A DNA stretch of 64,000 nucleotides from positions 1-64,000 of the forward strand of contig QCNC01000001.1 in assembly GCA_003210155.1 (NCBI GenBank), read 5' to 3'. This document shows positions 39,035 through 50,144 of this stretch, in pieces. The notes beneath the pieces are model-generated. The model was not told the origin of the DNA, ran no database searches, and saw only the letters and a list, made by a program, of their open reading frames with translations. The position numbers and the translations under genes were made by a program. Position 1 is the first letter of the stretch; each line of letters starts with the position of its first letter. Source of the DNA: Prochlorococcus sp. AG-424-E18 (lineage in GTDB: Bacteria; Cyanobacteriota; Cyanobacteriia; PCC-6307; Cyanobiaceae).

Positions 39035-39295
39035 TTATTTTTTAGAATCTTTTTTATCTTTTTGATCTTTTGATGTGGCTGAATTGGCTGAACCCATTCC
39101 ATATTTTTTCATAAACCTATCAACCCTACCTTCTGTATCAAGAATCTTCTGAGTTCCAGTGAAGAAGGGATGATTACCACTCCATACATCAACATGTAAT
39201 TCAGGCTGTGTTGAGCCAGTTGTCATTACAACTTCTCCATTACAAATAACTTTTGCATCTGGATACCATTTTGGGTGTATTTCTGATTTTGGCAT
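39035..39295 (-). CDS. rpmE: 50S ribosomal protein L31
   Basis: The 86-residue L31 starts MPKSEIHPKWYPDAKVICNG and lacks the CxxC zinc-ribbon set of zinc-type L31 (a single Cys in VICNGE), so it is the zinc-free kind. HPFFTGTQKILDTEGRVDRF is typical. A lysine/serine/aspartate-rich tail extends the C-terminus. Spacing to rpsI is 13 bases. Confidence 0.95.
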   Translation of the reverse strand: MPKSEIHPKWYPDAKVICNGEVVMTTGSTQPELHVDVWSGNHPFFTGTQKILDTEGRVDRFMKKYGMGSANSATSKDQKDKKDSKK

Positions 39296-39308
39296 GATTT
39301 AAATTCCT

Positions 39309-39719
39309 TTAACGTTTGGAGAATTGAGGAGCTTTTCTTGCTTTTTTAAGACCATATTTTCTTCTCTCCTTAGCTCTAGGATCTCTACTGAGATGACCTT
39401 CAGTTTTTAGAGGTTTTCTATTGTCAGGAGATAATTCGCAAAGTGCTCTTGCCGCTCCTTGCTTGATAGCATCTGCTTGACCTGTCAATCCACCACCAAA
39501 AACATTTACAAGAATATCATAAGAATTTTCAAGGCCTAATGTTTGCAAAGGTGCTTTTATTGAATTTAAGTGGAGAGGGTTAAAGTTTAAGTAATCATCT
39601 CCAGAACGACCATTGATTTTTATTAGTCCATTTCCAGGGATCAAGCGTACTCTAGCTACTGAAGTTTTTCTTCTTCCAGTTCCCCAATACACAGCTTTGT
39701 TTTTTATTTGACTGTTCAT
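39309..39719 (-). CDS. rpsI: 30S ribosomal protein S9
   Basis: The 136-residue protein has the S9 pattern [14 protein letters not shown] near the start and ends [12 protein letters not shown], the tail that reaches the P-site tRNA. It lies 9 bases after rplM, the conserved L13-S9 pair. Confidence 0.98.
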   Translation of the reverse strand: MNSQIKNKAVYWGTGRRKTSVARVRLIPGNGLIKINGRSGDDYLNFNPLHLNSIKAPLQTLGLENSYDILVNVFGGGLTGQADAIKQGAARALCELSPDNRKPLKTEGHLSRDPRAKERRKYGLKKARKAPQFSKR

Positions 39720-39728
39720 TTTAGTAAA

Positions 39729-40160
39729 TTAACTATTTAATAATACAGGATTCTGAGCAGCATGAGGATGATCAGCACCTTTATAAACTTTTAGTTTTTT
39801 AAATTGCTGTCTTCCTAAAGAGTTATGAGGCAGCATACCCTTAACAGCTTGCTCAATGATTCTTTCAGGAATTCTTTCTTGTAGAGACTCAAATTTTTCA
39901 ATTTTCATTCCTCCTGGTCTTCCAGAGTGTCTTCTATATAACTTTTGTGATGCTTTTTTACCTGTTACCTCAACTTTTTCAGCATTAACTACAATGACAA
40001 AATCTCCAGTATCCAAATGAGGTGTAAATGTTGGTTTATTCTTACCTCTTAATACAGTTGCAATTTCTGTAGCAAGTCTCCCAAGTGTCTTATCTTTTGC
40101 GTCAACTAAAAACCAATTTCTTTCAATGGTTTCTAAAGATGGAGTAATTGTTTTATTCAT
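39729..40160 (-). CDS. rplM: 50S ribosomal protein L13
   Basis: A 143-residue protein with [17 protein letters not shown] at the start and [21 protein letters not shown] in the C-terminal half. L13 is an early 50S assembly protein. A 131-base gap upstream, AT-rich and without a clear hairpin, separates it from truA and may hold a promoter. Confidence 0.98.
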   Translation of the reverse strand: MNKTITPSLETIERNWFLVDAKDKTLGRLATEIATVLRGKNKPTFTPHLDTGDFVIVVNAEKVEVTGKKASQKLYRRHSGRPGGMKIEKFESLQERIPERIIEQAVKGMLPHNSLGRQQFKKLKVYKGADHPHAAQNPVLLNS

Positions 40161-40291
40161 TTACCAAATTTATGAAAATAAATTTAAAGTTAATATTAAA
40201 TTCTACCTTATTGGAGGAATATTAAACAACAATTTTGAATGATTTACGCAAAAAATGCGATTAATTAACTTTACTAAAGAAAAACCCTTAA

Positions 40292-41080
40292 TTAAAAAAC
40301 AGGAAAAAAATCATTGTAATTAATCTTTTTAAAAACATTTTCTTCATAAACAGCATTTACAAAACATAAGCCCTTGGCTGGAGCAGATTCTTTAACATCA
40401 TTTTTCTTTTTGTTTACCCATCTATCTGTAAAAATTTCTGGCGATATTTTTTTTTCTCCAACTAAAACTAGTTGACCAATAATTAAACGGACCATTCCAT
40501 ATAAAAAACCAGTAGCTTTAATATCAACCAAAATCAAATCTTCTACTCTTTTAATATCTATATTTTTTATTGTTGTAATTGAGTTTTTTCTATTACTACC
40601 ACTTTTCTGGAAAGCAAAAAAATCATGTTCTCCTTCCATTAACTTTGATGCATTTAACATTAAAACTTCGTCTAAAACTTTTTTATACCTATGCCATGAC
40701 CAATTATTGATGAACAAGTTAGGGAATTTACTGTTATTAATAACATATCGATAGTGTCTATACATAGCTGAATAGCATGCATGCCAACTATCTTTAACCT
40801 CAACTGATTGTAAGATCCTAATTGTTGAGGGTAAAAGACTATTTAAGAGATTGGAATAACTATTTGCTGGAATAACACAATCAACATCAAAGTGTACTAC
40901 TTGACCTGATGCATGAACCCCAGCATCAGTCCTGCCTGCTGCAAAAGTCTTTACTGAATGATTTGTAATCTTTAAGATAGCTCTGTCTAAAATTTCTTGA
41001 ACAGTACTAGCATTTTTTTGTTTTTGCCAACCTGAATAATGAGATCCATCATATTGGACTAGTAAAGCTACTCTTTTCAA
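40292..41080 (-). CDS. truA: tRNA pseudouridine(38-40) synthase
   Basis: A 262-residue TruA modifying the anticodon arm of tRNAs. The catalytic aspartate is in AAGRTDAGVHASGQVVHF. The N-terminal VALLVQYDGSHYSGWQKQ and C-terminal FLYGMVRLIIGQLVLVG are family marks. It lies between rplQ (37 bases upstream) and rplM, a conserved cyanobacterial order. Confidence 0.95.
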   Translation of the reverse strand: MKRVALLVQYDGSHYSGWQKQKNASTVQEILDRAILKITNHSVKTFAAGRTDAGVHASGQVVHFDVDCVIPANSYSNLLNSLLPSTIRILQSVEVKDSWHACYSAMYRHYRYVINNSKFPNLFINNWSWHRYKKVLDEVLMLNASKLMEGEHDFFAFQKSGSNRKNSITTIKNIDIKRVEDLILVDIKATGFLYGMVRLIIGQLVLVGEKKISPEIFTDRWVNKKKNDVKESAPAKGLCFVNAVYEENVFKKINYNDFFPVF

Positions 41081-41117
41081 GAATTATTTTTTAGTAAAGG
41101 ACCCTTTATTAACTAAC

Positions 41118-41468
41118 TTAAACAAGCTCGATTATGGCCATCTGAGCATTATCACCTTTTCTAGATACAGTTCTGACAATGCGAGTATAACCACCATTTC
41201 TGTCTCCATATCTTTCTTTTGCTTTTTCAAATAATGAATGAACTAATTTCTTATCATAAATATAACCAATAGCCCTTCTTCTTGAAGCCAAACTTCCCTC
41301 TTTAGCGAGTGAAATCATTCTTTCAGTTTCATTTCTTAAAGCTTTTGCTCTAGCTTTTGTTGTCGTTACTCTACCTTCCCTAATTAATTGAGTAGTTAAA
41401 CCTCTTAGAAGTGCTTTCCTCTGGTCAGCAGGTTTACTTAATAATGGAATTCTATGTTGGTGTCTCAT
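41118..41468 (-). CDS. rplQ: 50S ribosomal protein L17
   Basis: The 116-residue L17 starts with the canonical [24 protein letters not shown] and has [17 protein letters not shown] near the end. It lies 14 bases after rpoA, as in the alpha operon of most bacteria. Confidence 0.98.
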   Translation of the reverse strand: MRHQHRIPLLSKPADQRKALLRGLTTQLIREGRVTTTKARAKALRNETERMISLAKEGSLASRRRAIGYIYDKKLVHSLFEKAKERYGDRNGGYTRIVRTVSRKGDNAQMAIIELV

Positions 41469-41482
41469 AATCTTAAAAATTG

Positions 41483-42421
41483 TTAAACAGATGTTCTGCT
41501 TTGTGGAATAGAAATGCCGATGCGCTCAAGAGCCTCAATAACCTCATCTGCAGATTTTGAGCCAAAGTTCTTAATTTCAAGAAGATCTTCATAGCTGAAG
41601 CCCATTAAATCCGAAACTGAGTTTACTTGCGCCCTCTTCAGACAATTATATGCTCTAACGGACAAGTTTAGTTCTTCAAGAGGTATTTGAGCTTCGGGCG
41701 ATGGTTCAGGTTCTTCAGGAATTTCCTCAACCATTGTTACAGTAGCAAGGGGTTGAAATAGTTCTATTAACTGATTTGCTGCTTCCGCAATAGCATCGTC
41801 AGGGCTTGTTGAACCATCTGTTACTACTTCCATTTTTAATCTTTCTCTTCCTGTTCCGCCTTCTGCGACGGCAGTTTCATCAATCGTAAAATTCACTCTC
41901 TTCACTGGCATAAATACAGCATCTATTTGAAGTAAATCAATAGCAGTTGTCTCTTCACTCTTACGGTCCACTGGTCTATATCCAAAACCTCTTTCAACAT
42001 GAATTTCCAACTCTAAATTATGACCATCCTGAATAGTTGCGATCGGTTTTTCGCCATCAACAATTTCAACTTGAGAGGAGAACTGAATGTCATTGGCCTT
42101 CACCTCCATTGGACCAGTTGCTACTAGCCTACCTATTTCTAGCTCTGGATTAGAACTATTTATTGATAGTTGCTTGCAATTGAGAAGAATATCTAAAACG
42201 TCTTCTCTAACTCCAGGGATAGTGGCATATTCATGATTAATTCCTGCTATTCTTACTGCAGTCACTGCACTCCCTTCAAGTCCTCCCATAAGGACTCTTC
42301 TAAGAGAATTACCCAAAGTTGTAGCTTGTCCTCTTTCTAGAGGTCCAATTAGAAAAGTTCCTGTTATGGAGCGATCATCTGCTATTTGATGGTCGATTCT
42401 GTCAATCTGGTATTGCAACAC
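41483..42421 (-). CDS. rpoA: RNA polymerase alpha subunit
   Basis: The 312-residue subunit has the N-terminal dimerisation domain ([19 protein letters not shown]) and a C-terminal DNA/activator-binding domain with [20 protein letters not shown] and [23 protein letters not shown] start is used at 42421. The leader contains an unusual run of eight C followed by eight A in transcript sense (42443-42458). Confidence 0.98.
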   Translation of the reverse strand: MLQYQIDRIDHQIADDRSITGTFLIGPLERGQATTLGNSLRRVLMGGLEGSAVTAVRIAGINHEYATIPGVREDVLDILLNCKQLSINSSNPELEIGRLVATGPMEVKANDIQFSSQVEIVDGEKPIATIQDGHNLELEIHVERGFGYRPVDRKSEETTAIDLLQIDAVFMPVKRVNFTIDETAVAEGGTGRERLKMEVVTDGSTSPDDAIAEAANQLIELFQPLATVTMVEEIPEEPEPSPEAQIPLEELNLSVRAYNCLKRAQVNSVSDLMGFSYEDLLEIKNFGSKSADEVIEALERIGISIPQSRTSV

Positions 42422-42442
42422 GGAAAATAATGAGGTTGAGAG

Positions 42443-42458
42443 TTTTTTTTGGGGGGGG
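42443..42458. repeat. Homopolymer pair T8G8 in the rpsK-rpoA gap
   Basis: Eight T are followed by eight G on the plus strand (C8A8 in the rpoA transcript), 22-37 bases before the rpoA start. Long G/C runs are rare in such an AT-rich genome and are prone to slippage. Confidence 0.8.
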
Positions 42459-42477
42459 TTGTGAGAATGTTTAAAAA

Positions 42478-42870
42478 CTAAACGCGTCTCCGTTTAGGTC
42501 TTCTACATCCATTATGAGGTAATGGAGTTACATCTCTTATTAGAGTTATTTCTAATCCGGCTACTTGTAAAGCTCTTATGGCCGTTTCCCTACCTGCGCC
42601 AGGGCCTCTAACAAGCACTTCTATTTGTCTCATACCCTGATCTAGTGCTCTTCTAGCCGCAGCTTCAGCAGCTGTTTGAGCAGCAAATGGTGTACCTTTT
42701 CGAGCACCTTTAAATCCACTAGCGCCTGCAGAAGACCAAGAAATTACATGACCAGAGGTATCAGAAATTGAGACGATAGTATTATTAAATGTGCTTTGGA
42801 TATGTACCACACCATTAGGTACATTACGTTTAGATTTCTTTGAACCTGTTTTTTTTGCTGTAGCTGCCAT
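42478..42870 (-). CDS. rpsK: 30S ribosomal protein S11
   Basis: A 130-residue protein with [18 protein letters not shown] and the C-terminal [18 protein letters not shown], both strongly conserved. It sits on the 30S platform. It lies 44 bases after rpsM. Confidence 0.98.
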   Translation of the reverse strand: MAATAKKTGSKKSKRNVPNGVVHIQSTFNNTIVSISDTSGHVISWSSAGASGFKGARKGTPFAAQTAAEAAARRALDQGMRQIEVLVRGPGAGRETAIRALQVAGLEITLIRDVTPLPHNGCRRPKRRRV

Positions 42871-42914
42871 AATGTTTTAATTTAGTACTTCAATTTGTAA
42901 ATAGATTTAGTTAA

Positions 42915-43280
42915 TTATTTTTTCCTTCCAGCAACTGTTTTCCTAGAACCCCTTCTAGTTCTGGCATTTGTTCTAGTTCTTTGACCTCTGACTGGAAGAC
43001 TCATTCTGTGTCTTCTTCCTCTTACACACCCTATATCTTGTAGACGCTTTAAAGCCATTCCCTCCTTTCTCCTCAAATCCCCTTCTAAAGTGAATTCTTC
43101 TGTGGCACCTCTAAGTTTTTGCACATCAGAATCTGAAAGGTCTTTGACACGAGTATCTGGGTTTACACCCGTATTAGCAAGAATTAGCTTTGACCTCGTT
43201 AAACCAATCCCATAGACGTATGTAAGTGCAATTTCAACTCGCTTTTCGCGAGGTATGTCAATTCCTGCAATCCTGGCCAC
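42915..43280 (-). CDS. rpsM: 30S ribosomal protein S13
   Basis: The 121-residue S13 begins [21 protein letters not shown] and ends with the basic [20 protein letters not shown] tail that contacts tRNA and bridges to the 50S. It lies 41 bases after rpmJ, the normal order. Confidence 0.98.
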   Translation of the reverse strand: MARIAGIDIPREKRVEIALTYVYGIGLTRSKLILANTGVNPDTRVKDLSDSDVQKLRGATEEFTLEGDLRRKEGMALKRLQDIGCVRGRRHRMSLPVRGQRTRTNARTRRGSRKTVAGRKK

Positions 43281-43321
43281 GTGTTTTGAATAAGTAAAAG
43301 TTTGAAATTAAGGGTTGAAAT

Positions 43322-43438
43322 TTAACCCTGACGCTGTTTATTGCGAGGTCTTTTCTTGTTAATAACATAGATTTTACCTCTTCTCCTCACGATCTGATCG
43401 TCAGGACTAATTTTTTTGACTGAAGATCTGACCTTCAT
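43322..43438 (-). CDS. rpmJ: 50S ribosomal protein L36
   Basis: A 38-residue protein read from the minus strand, [20 protein letters not shown] at the start and [12 protein letters not shown] at the end. The four zinc ligands of the common L36 (CxxC...C...H) are absent: positions are Ser, Asp and others, so it is the zinc-free type. It occupies the usual place between adk and rpsM; infA, often next to it, is missing here. Confidence 0.95.
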   Translation of the reverse strand: MKVRSSVKKISPDDQIVRRRGKIYVINKKRPRNKQRQG

Positions 43439-43483
43439 GGGGGTTTAACAAATAAAACGTTAATACTATATTCTACATCATCA

Positions 43484-44032
43484 TCAAGCCATTTTTTGCT
43501 TGATATCAGAGGAAATAGTTTTTAAATCTCTATCAGCATCAATATATTCTAACAATGAGAGATCTTTAAAATATTGAATCAGTGGTTCTGTAGTTTTTTT
43601 ATAAATATCAACTCTTGTTCTAATTGTCTCTTCTGTATCATCTTTTCTACCTCTTAAAAGCAAACGCTTAATTAGCACTTCTTCTGGAATATCTAAATAA
43701 AAAACCACTTCTAAAGGTTGATTTATTTCATTTAGGACTTCATTCAATGAATTCGCTTGAGATAAATTTCTTGGGTAACCATCTAGAATCCATCCTTTAT
43801 TGTCCTTAACTAGATTATGTCTTACTATCTTTAATACAAGTTCGTCACTAACAAGTTCTCCTCGATTCATAATATCTTTTACCTGGATACCAAGAGTAGT
43901 ATTCATTTCGATTTCTTTTCTTAATAATTCACCAGTAGAAAGGTGTAAGTAGGAATTAGTTTGACTTAGCAATTCCGCTTGAGTTCCTTTCCCTGCTCCA
44001 GGAGCTCCTAAAAATAGTAAATGTTTCTTCAT
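43484..44032 (-). CDS. adk: Adenylate kinase
   Basis: The 182-residue short-type enzyme interconverts ATP, AMP and ADP. The P-loop is [10 protein letters not shown] (near residues 8-17), the AMP-binding segment LSTGELLR follows, and DGYPRN is present. The zinc LID is lacking, giving the short form common in cyanobacteria. Start and secY stop share one base (TAATG), so translation is coupled. Confidence 0.97.
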   Translation of the reverse strand: MKKHLLFLGAPGAGKGTQAELLSQTNSYLHLSTGELLRKEIEMNTTLGIQVKDIMNRGELVSDELVLKIVRHNLVKDNKGWILDGYPRNLSQANSLNEVLNEINQPLEVVFYLDIPEEVLIKRLLLRGRKDDTEETIRTRVDIYKKTTEPLIQYFKDLSLLEYIDADRDLKTISSDIKQKMA

Positions 44033-45351
44033 TAATTGTTTATTAGTCCTTCATACCTTTGTGAAATAACATAAGTTTTGATTTGCTTAGCAGTATCTAT
44101 AGCAACACCCACAAGGATAAGTAATGAAGTTGCTCCTAAACCCTGAAAGGTCTGAACATTTGTAGCTCTTTCTACTGCAGCTGGGATTATAGCTACTGAA
44201 CCCAGAAATAATCCTCCCAATAATGTCAACCTATTTTGTATACCTGATAGGTAGTTTGCTGTATTAGTTCCTGGTCTAACTCCAGGTATCGCTACTCCTC
44301 CTTTCTTTAAATTTGAAGCTACATCCACTGGATTGATGGTAAGAGATGCATAAAAATAAGAGAACCCCAAAATCAAAGCGAAGAATGTAAGAGCATATGG
44401 CCATGGATTAGAAGATCCGGGATTTAAACTACTCGCTAACTTTATTAAAACTGGATTTCCCGTAACATTCGCAATGGTTATAGGTAAAAAGATTAAAGCA
44501 GATGCAAATATAATAGGCATTACTCCTCCTGCATTTAATTTCAAAGGTAAATAACTTTGCCTTGTAGGAAGCAGTGTTGAATTTCCTATTTGCCTTTTAG
44601 CACTAACAATAGGAATGCGTCTTGCTCCCTCTTGAACAAAAATTATCCCTACAATTGTCAGTAAAAATACTAAAAGTAAAACAGCTATACCTAAAACATC
44701 TCCTCTATCGCCAGTTTGAGCTTTTTCAATCGTTGAACTTAGAGCCTTAGGTAATGTCGAAACAATATTCAAAAAAATTACCAGTGAAGCACCTTGACCT
44801 ATTCCTTTCTCCGTAATAATTTCACTAAACCACATTACTAACATTGAACCAGTAACTAAGGCAATGGAAGTTTGTAAGACAAATGTAGTTTCACTTATCC
44901 CCTGAATAGCATATTGTCTCAGGATTAAGGAAAAAATTATACTTTGCAAAAACCCCCATCCTAATGAAACATATCTAGTTATTTGAGCAATTTTTCTTCT
45001 TCCCGCTTCTCCTTCATTTTTTTGTAAATCTTCAAGCACAGGTAATGAAGCTGTGAGAAGCTGAATAATAATTGATGCGTTGATAAAAGGAAGTATGCCT
45101 AATGCAAATATTCCTAAGGTTGAAATTCCTCCTCCAGTAAAAATATCTAAAAAACCTATTAATTGACCCCCTTGATCTATAAAACTTTTAAAAGCAACCC
45201 TATCAATACCCGGCATGGGGATATAGATACCGAGTCTTACTAAAAGGAGAAGACCTAAAGTTGTTAAAACTCTAGTCCTTAGCTCTTTATTCAAAAATAA
45301 TTGGGAAATTATTTCAGAAGCACCAGGATTTCTTCTTTTGTTGACAAACAT
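44032..45351 (-). CDS. secY: Protein translocase subunit SecY
   Basis: The 439-residue channel has about ten transmembrane segments. Characteristic stretches are [18 protein letters not shown], the plug region and [12 protein letters not shown], with the cytoplasmic loop [12 protein letters not shown]. In cyanobacteria one SecY serves the plasma and thylakoid membranes. It follows rplO by 29 bases. Confidence 0.98.
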   Translation of the reverse strand: MFVNKRRNPGASEIISQLFLNKELRTRVLTTLGLLLLVRLGIYIPMPGIDRVAFKSFIDQGGQLIGFLDIFTGGGISTLGIFALGILPFINASIIIQLLTASLPVLEDLQKNEGEAGRRKIAQITRYVSLGWGFLQSIIFSLILRQYAIQGISETTFVLQTSIALVTGSMLVMWFSEIITEKGIGQGASLVIFLNIVSTLPKALSSTIEKAQTGDRGDVLGIAVLLLVFLLTIVGIIFVQEGARRIPIVSAKRQIGNSTLLPTRQSYLPLKLNAGGVMPIIFASALIFLPITIANVTGNPVLIKLASSLNPGSSNPWPYALTFFALILGFSYFYASLTINPVDVASNLKKGGVAIPGVRPGTNTANYLSGIQNRLTLLGGLFLGSVAIIPAAVERATNVQTFQGLGATSLLILVGVAIDTAKQIKTYVISQRYEGLINN

Positions 45352-45380
45352 TTTGAAGCCTACCTAAATTTTTAGCAAAT

Positions 45381-45839
45381 TTATTTATTTTTTATAAGCT
45401 CGCAGGATCCACCTGCGTCCTCAATTTTTTGTTTTGCAACTTTTGTAAATGCATGGGCTTGGACTTTTAACTTAACACTAAGTTTTCCATTACCAAGAAT
45501 TTTTAAAGGAAATTTTGGCTTGAATATCAATCCTTTCTTAACTAGTGAGTCTAGGTTAACAGTATCGTTATCTTTGAAACCGTTTAATTTTTCTAAATTA
45601 ATTATAGAAAAGTTCTTTTGATTAATTATTTCAAAGTGCTTTAATTTTGGAACTCTCCTATATAGTGGCATTTGACCACCTTCAAAACCAGGACGTGTAG
45701 GTCTTCCAGAACGTGATTTTTGTCCTCTCATTCCAAAACCACATGAAGCACCCTGACCAGCTGCAATACCTCTGCCCTTTCTTAATTTTTTCTTTCTAGA
45801 GCCAGAGTTTGATTTAAGTGTATTTAATGATGAAGTCAT
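45381..45839 (-). CDS. rplO: 50S ribosomal protein L15
   Basis: The 152-residue protein starts at the ATG at 45839 ([18 protein letters not shown]); an in-frame TTG at 45848 is less likely. [24 protein letters not shown] is the conserved basic arm. It lies 5 bases after rpsE with no rpmD (L30) between, as in cyanobacteria and plastids. Confidence 0.97.
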   Translation of the reverse strand: MTSSLNTLKSNSGSRKKKLRKGRGIAAGQGASCGFGMRGQKSRSGRPTRPGFEGGQMPLYRRVPKLKHFEIINQKNFSIINLEKLNGFKDNDTVNLDSLVKKGLIFKPKFPLKILGNGKLSVKLKVQAHAFTKVAKQKIEDAGGSCELIKNK

Positions 45840-45844
45840 GATTT

Positions 45845-46465
45845 TCAAGAATAGAGCTGTTCAAGTGAGATCCCTCTCTCCCTTGAAGCGGATTTGTGTG
45901 TTCTTAATTGAGAAAGAGCCACCATAGCAGCTCTAGCATTATTCAAAGGTGTCTTACTACCCAATCTTTTTGCTAAGACATTTTTTATTCCCGCTAATTC
46001 TAAAACTGTTCTTATTGAACCACCAGCAATTACACCTGTACCTGGTGCAGCTGGTCTGATTAGTACATTAGCAGCACCATTTTGACCTATAGATAAAGTC
46101 GGTATTGAATTATTTGGAGTTAAGGGAACCCTAACAAGATTCTTTTTACCATCTGAAACTCCCTTTCTCACCGCTCCAATGACATCCCCTGCTTTACCTA
46201 CTCCTACCCCTACTTGTCCTTTCTCATTTCCTACAACAACAATTGCTCTAAAACTCATTTTTTTTCCGCCCTTAACAGTTTTAGAAACGCGTCTTATTTG
46301 AACAACCCTTTCTTGCCAATCAGAATCTCTCTCAAGATTTTTCGAATCGCCTCTTCTATTTCTTTTTCGATCATTGCGATTATTCTTTTTTTGTTCCATA
46401 GGCATGGCTCCAGGAACGTTATCTTTATTGGATTGAATTTCTTGTTTTGTAGGAGTGTCAGTCAT
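45845..46465 (-). CDS. rpsE: 30S ribosomal protein S5
   Basis: A 206-residue S5 with a 45-residue polar N-terminal extension before the core [34 protein letters not shown] and the second domain LASTGVIAGG-like region (here [19 protein letters not shown]) follow. S5 guards the mRNA entry channel and decoding fidelity. Confidence 0.98.
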   Translation of the reverse strand: MTDTPTKQEIQSNKDNVPGAMPMEQKKNNRNDRKRNRRGDSKNLERDSDWQERVVQIRRVSKTVKGGKKMSFRAIVVVGNEKGQVGVGVGKAGDVIGAVRKGVSDGKKNLVRVPLTPNNSIPTLSIGQNGAANVLIRPAAPGTGVIAGGSIRTVLELAGIKNVLAKRLGSKTPLNNARAAMVALSQLRTHKSASRERGISLEQLYS

Positions 46466-46480
46466 AGTAAAAATTAAAAG

Positions 46481-46849
46481 TTAGAATTCTAAGCCAGCTT
46501 CACGAGCAGCGTCAGCAAGTGCCTTAACTCTACCATGATATAAATTACCTCCACGGTCAAAAATAACTTGCTTAATACCTTTTTTTATCGCTCTCTTTGC
46601 TAGTAATTTTCCAACAATGGAAGAGGACTTACAATCAGAGGATAATTTCTCGGATTTTTCTTTTAGTTCCTTATCAAGAGTTGAAGCTGAGCAAATAGTT
46701 GTTTGAGCGCTATCATCAATAACCTGGGCATAAATATGGTTATTAGAGCGAAAAACAGATAACCTAGGACGGGTTGCATCTCCAATTAAGAATCTCCTTA
46801 ATCTTCTATGTCTTTTTTGGGTTTGTAATTTCCTGGAAAGTTTGGTCAT
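46481..46849 (-). CDS. rplR: 50S ribosomal protein L18
   Basis: A 122-residue 5S rRNA-binding protein with [20 protein letters not shown] and the C-terminal [20 protein letters not shown]. It lies 14 bases after rplF and 15 before rpsE. Confidence 0.98.
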   Translation of the reverse strand: MTKLSRKLQTQKRHRRLRRFLIGDATRPRLSVFRSNNHIYAQVIDDSAQTTICSASTLDKELKEKSEKLSSDCKSSSIVGKLLAKRAIKKGIKQVIFDRGGNLYHGRVKALADAAREAGLEF

Positions 46850-46863
46850 TTTTTTAATTGAAA

Positions 46864-47403
46864 TTATTTTTTGCCAGATTTACCAGCTTTTCTGAGAATT
46901 CTCTCATCATGGTATTTAATTCCTTTACCTTTATATGGCTCTGGAGGTCTAATTGATCTGATTTTTGCTGCTTCATTGCCAACAATTTCTTTATCAATTC
47001 CAGATACGGTAACGTTTGTATTACTCTCAACTTTGTATGTTATACCATCAGGGGGGATCATTTCTACAGGATGACTATATCCTGCACTTACAACAAGATT
47101 CTTACCTTTAACTTGTGCTCTTGATCCAACGCCAACAATTTCTAGTTTCTTTGAAAAACCTTGAGTAACCCCTTCAACCATATTTGCAATTAAGGCTCTA
47201 CATAAACCATGTCTTTGCCTTGAATATATTTTGGTTGTGGAAGGACTTACGACAACAGTATTATCTTTTTTATCAAAACTTACTCCCTCAGGCATGAGAC
47301 GTTTTAATTCACCCTTTGGGCCTTTCACTGTAACTGTTAGTCCATCAAAGTCAACAGTTACTTTCTCTGGGATTAGTACTGGTGTTTTTCCGATTCTTGA
47401 CAT
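46864..47403 (-). CDS. rplF: 50S ribosomal protein L6
   Basis: The 179-residue L6 begins [19 protein letters not shown] and ends with [19 protein letters not shown], the signature next to the GTPase-associated centre. It lies 12 bases after rpsH. Confidence 0.98.
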   Translation of the reverse strand: MSRIGKTPVLIPEKVTVDFDGLTVTVKGPKGELKRLMPEGVSFDKKDNTVVVSPSTTKIYSRQRHGLCRALIANMVEGVTQGFSKKLEIVGVGSRAQVKGKNLVVSAGYSHPVEMIPPDGITYKVESNTNVTVSGIDKEIVGNEAAKIRSIRPPEPYKGKGIKYHDERILRKAGKSGKK

Positions 47404-47415
47404 GATTAATTCTCC

Positions 47416-47817
47416 TTAATAAACATAGCAGAGGACTTCGCCGCCAATGCCTTGTTTCCTAGCATCGCGATCACTCATTACACCTTTAGAAGTTGATATT
47501 ATGGCAACTCCAAGACCTCCCAGAACTTTTGGTAAACCTCTAGTATTTTTATATATTCTCAAACCAGGTTTACTAACTCTTTGCATAGATCGGATAGTAG
47601 GAAATTTGTTTTTTCCACTATATTTGAGGCCGAGTATTATTTGTGATTTATGACCTTCACCTTCCTCATTAATATCAGAAATGAACCCCTCTTTTTGAAG
47701 CACTTTAGCGATACTTAAGGACATTTTTGAACCTGGGATTGTTGTGGTTGTATGCTTTTTTTGACTCGCATTTCTAATTCGAGTAAGCATATCTGAAATA
47801 GGATCGTGATTTGACAT
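47416..47817 (-). CDS. rpsH: 30S ribosomal protein S8
   Basis: The 133-residue S8 starts with [14 protein letters not shown] and ends [23 protein letters not shown]8 binds helix 21 of 16S rRNA and represses the spc operon in other bacteria. rpsN (S14), often found just upstream, is not here. Confidence 0.98.
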   Translation of the reverse strand: MSNHDPISDMLTRIRNASQKKHTTTTIPGSKMSLSIAKVLQKEGFISDINEEGEGHKSQIILGLKYSGKNKFPTIRSMQRVSKPGLRIYKNTRGLPKVLGGLGVAIISTSKGVMSDRDARKQGIGGEVLCYVY

Positions 47818-47826
47818 AGTTTTAAT

Positions 47827-48366
47827 TTAATTCTTACTAAAAGGCATTCCTAACTCCTGCAAAAGAGCTTTACCTTCTTGATCTGATTTTGCACTAGTGA
47901 CAATAGTTATATCCATACCTCTTATTGAATCTATTTTATCAAAAGAAATTTCAGGAAAAATCAATTGCTCTTTCACTCCAAGGGTGTAATTCCCTCTCCC
48001 ATCAAAACTTTTTGGATTAACTCCTCTAAAGTCTCTTATTCTTGGTAAAGCTAGATTTATGAATCTCTCCAAAAAGGAATACATCCTGTCTCCCCTCAAA
48101 GTTACAGTACAACCAATAGGCATACCCTCACGAATTTTAAAACCCGCGATTGCTTTTTTGGCCCTAGTTACTAAAGCCTTTTGTCCTGTAATTGTTGCCA
48201 TTTCATTTAAAGAGGCTTCTAGAGCTTTCGAATTTGAAGCTGCCTCACCAAGACCTCTGTTAACGTTGACTTTGACAACTTTAGGTACTTGATGAATATT
48301 TTTAAGACCAAGATCTTTTAAAAGTTTTGGTCTAATTGATTCTTTGTAGCGATTTTTTAAAGTCAT
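47827..48366 (-). CDS. rplE: 50S ribosomal protein L5
   Basis: A 179-residue 5S rRNA-binding protein with [16 protein letters not shown] and [20 protein letters not shown]. It lies 74 bases after rplX, the largest gap inside the S10-spc run, perhaps holding a regulatory segment. Confidence 0.98.
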   Translation of the reverse strand: MTLKNRYKESIRPKLLKDLGLKNIHQVPKVVKVNVNRGLGEAASNSKALEASLNEMATITGQKALVTRAKKAIAGFKIREGMPIGCTVTLRGDRMYSFLERFINLALPRIRDFRGVNPKSFDGRGNYTLGVKEQLIFPEISFDKIDSIRGMDITIVTSAKSDQEGKALLQELGMPFSKN

Positions 48367-48440
48367 AATTTTTTGTTAATTCTGGTCTTTGTCAGAATTG
48401 ATAAATTAGAAAAAATTGAAATCTGGTTTCTGATGAAAAA

Positions 48441-48797
48441 TTAATCAATTACTTCACCAGTTTTCTTCAATCTTCTTTTCTTAACTCCCTCTTTATCAAT
48501 AAAGTATTCAATCTTACTTGTAAGATTTTTATCCTTTGAAAAAAACATTACATTTGATGCATGTAAAGATGCTTCTTCTGTAAGTATTCTTCCATTTTCT
48601 GCTTCCTGAGTTGGTTTTACGTGTTTAGTCCTAAGGTTAATTCCTTTAACTACAACTCTATTTTGAAGAGGGATAGTTTTTAAAACCTCACCAGTTTTCC
48701 CTTTGTCCTTACCGTTAATTACTTTAACCAAATCTCCAGTTTTGATTCTCATTTTTATTCTCTGGATATTTTTCTTTTGTTTTAATGAATCCAACAT
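48441..48797 (-). CDS. rplX: 50S ribosomal protein L24
   Basis: A 118-residue L24 with the KOW motif [20 protein letters not shown] at residues 16-35, preceded by 15 extra residues from the annotated start, which directly follows the rplN stop. An internal ATG at M16 (48752) is an alternative start. Confidence 0.95.
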   Translation of the reverse strand: MLDSLKQKKNIQRIKMRIKTGDLVKVINGKDKGKTGEVLKTIPLQNRVVVKGINLRTKHVKPTQEAENGRILTEEASLHASNVMFFSKDKNLTSKIEYFIDKEGVKKRRLKKTGEVID

Positions 48798-49163
48798 TTA
48801 AATTACCTCCGGAGCAAGAGAAACAATCTTTGTATAATTTTTATCCCGCAATTCTCTAGCTACAGGACCAAAGACTCTAGTACCTTTTGGATTCTTATCT
48901 TCATTAATCAATACTGCCGCATTGTCATCAAATCTAATTGAATTACCAGTATTTCTTCTTAATGTCGCTTTAGTTCTGACAATAACAGCTTTAACAACTT
49001 CAGATTTCTTAACTCCCATATTAGGGAGAGCGTCTTTTACAGTTGCTACGATAACATCCCCAACATGAGCATACCTTCTATTAGAGCCTAAAACTCTAAT
49101 ACATTGAAGTCTTTTAGCTCCGCTATTATCAGCAACTGTTAAATAGGTTTCTTGTTGGATCAT
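48798..49163 (-). CDS. rplN: 50S ribosomal protein L14
   Basis: A 121-residue L14 beginning [21 protein letters not shown] strong AAGGAGGT ribosome-binding site lies in the 3' end of rpsQ, whose stop overlaps this start by 4 bases. L14 contacts the 30S subunit and the silencing factor RsfS. Confidence 0.98.
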
Positions 49164-49426
49164 TTTTTTACCTCCTTAACCTGACTTGATTTATTGAGAA
49201 TTTCTTCTATTGCCCATCTTTTATGAGCGCTAAGCGGTCTAGTTTCTCTAATTTTAACTCGATCACCTAAGACACAATTATTTTCGGGGTCATGAGCCTT
49301 GTATCTCGTAGTTCTACTTACAATTTTTTTATAAGTAGGATGTGGGTATCTGTTAATAACAGCAACAACAACTGTTTTATCCATTTTGTCGCTGACAACA
49401 GTACCAATTCTTTCTTTAAGTGCCAT
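49160..49426 (-). CDS. rpsQ: 30S ribosomal protein S17
   Basis: An 88-residue S17 with [32 protein letters not shown] and the [12 protein letters not shown] signature. Overlaps rplN by 4 bases and follows rpmC by 9. Confidence 0.98.
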
Positions 49427-49435
49427 AACTAATAA

Positions 49436-49654
49436 TTAATCAGAAGTAGTTTTAGAAGCAGATTGACTCTTACTGAGAGTTAGTAATTGCGCAACTTGTT
49501 TCTTGATAATTTTGAATTTATGAGTTTCATTGAGCTGTCTAGTAGCTTGCTTGAATCTCAAATCAAAAAGATCTTTTCGTAATTGTTCAATCTTTTCAGT
49601 AATTTGATCAGAATTTAATTTTTTAAATTCTTTAAGAGACTCTGAATTTTTCAT
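49436..49654 (-). CDS. rpmC: 50S ribosomal protein L29
   Basis: A 72-residue two-helix protein at the peptide exit tunnel, with [17 protein letters not shown]. Its start overlaps the rplP stop by 4 bases, and a GAGGAGG ribosome-binding site lies inside rplP, pointing to coupled translation. Confidence 0.97.
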   Translation of the reverse strand: MKNSESLKEFKKLNSDQITEKIEQLRKDLFDLRFKQATRQLNETHKFKIIKKQVAQLLTLSKSQSASKTTSD

Positions 49655-50133
49655 TGTTTAACCTCCTCTTGAGATTTTTTACTATTTTTTGCATTTTCTT
49701 GGGAGGAATCTTCTAGATTTTTATCAATGGAGATAAATTTAGTTTTTACAGGAAGTTTGTATTGAGCAAGACGCATAGCTTCCTTTGCAGTTTCCTCAGT
49801 GATATCCTCACCACCCATTTCAAAAAGTATTCTTCCAGGTTTTACAACTGCGACCCAAAACTCTGGATTACCTTTACCAGAACCCATTCTAGTTTCGGCA
49901 GGTCTCATTGTTACAGGTTTATCAGGAAATATTCTTATCCAGATTTGACCACCACGTTTGATATATCTTGTCATAGCTCTTCTACTTGCTTCAATCTGAC
50001 GTGCAGTTACCCAACCACAGTCTTGAGCTTGGAGAGCAAATTGACCAAATGCAATAGTATTACCTTTTGAGGCTACCCCTCTCATTCTACCTCTGTGTTG
50101 TTTACGGAATTTAGTACGTTTTGGACTAAGCAT
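49651..50133 (-). CDS. rplP: 50S ribosomal protein L16
   Basis: A 160-residue L16 beginning [19 protein letters not shown] with [20 protein letters not shown]. The last ~20 residues are a lysine/serine/glutamate-rich extension beyond the usual end. AGGAGGT precedes the start by a few bases. Confidence 0.98.
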   Translation of the reverse strand: MLSPKRTKFRKQHRGRMRGVASKGNTIAFGQFALQAQDCGWVTARQIEASRRAMTRYIKRGGQIWIRIFPDKPVTMRPAETRMGSGKGNPEFWVAVVKPGRILFEMGGEDITEETAKEAMRLAQYKLPVKTKFISIDKNLEDSSQENAKNSKKSQEEVKQ

Positions 50134-50144
50134 TTTTATACCTC

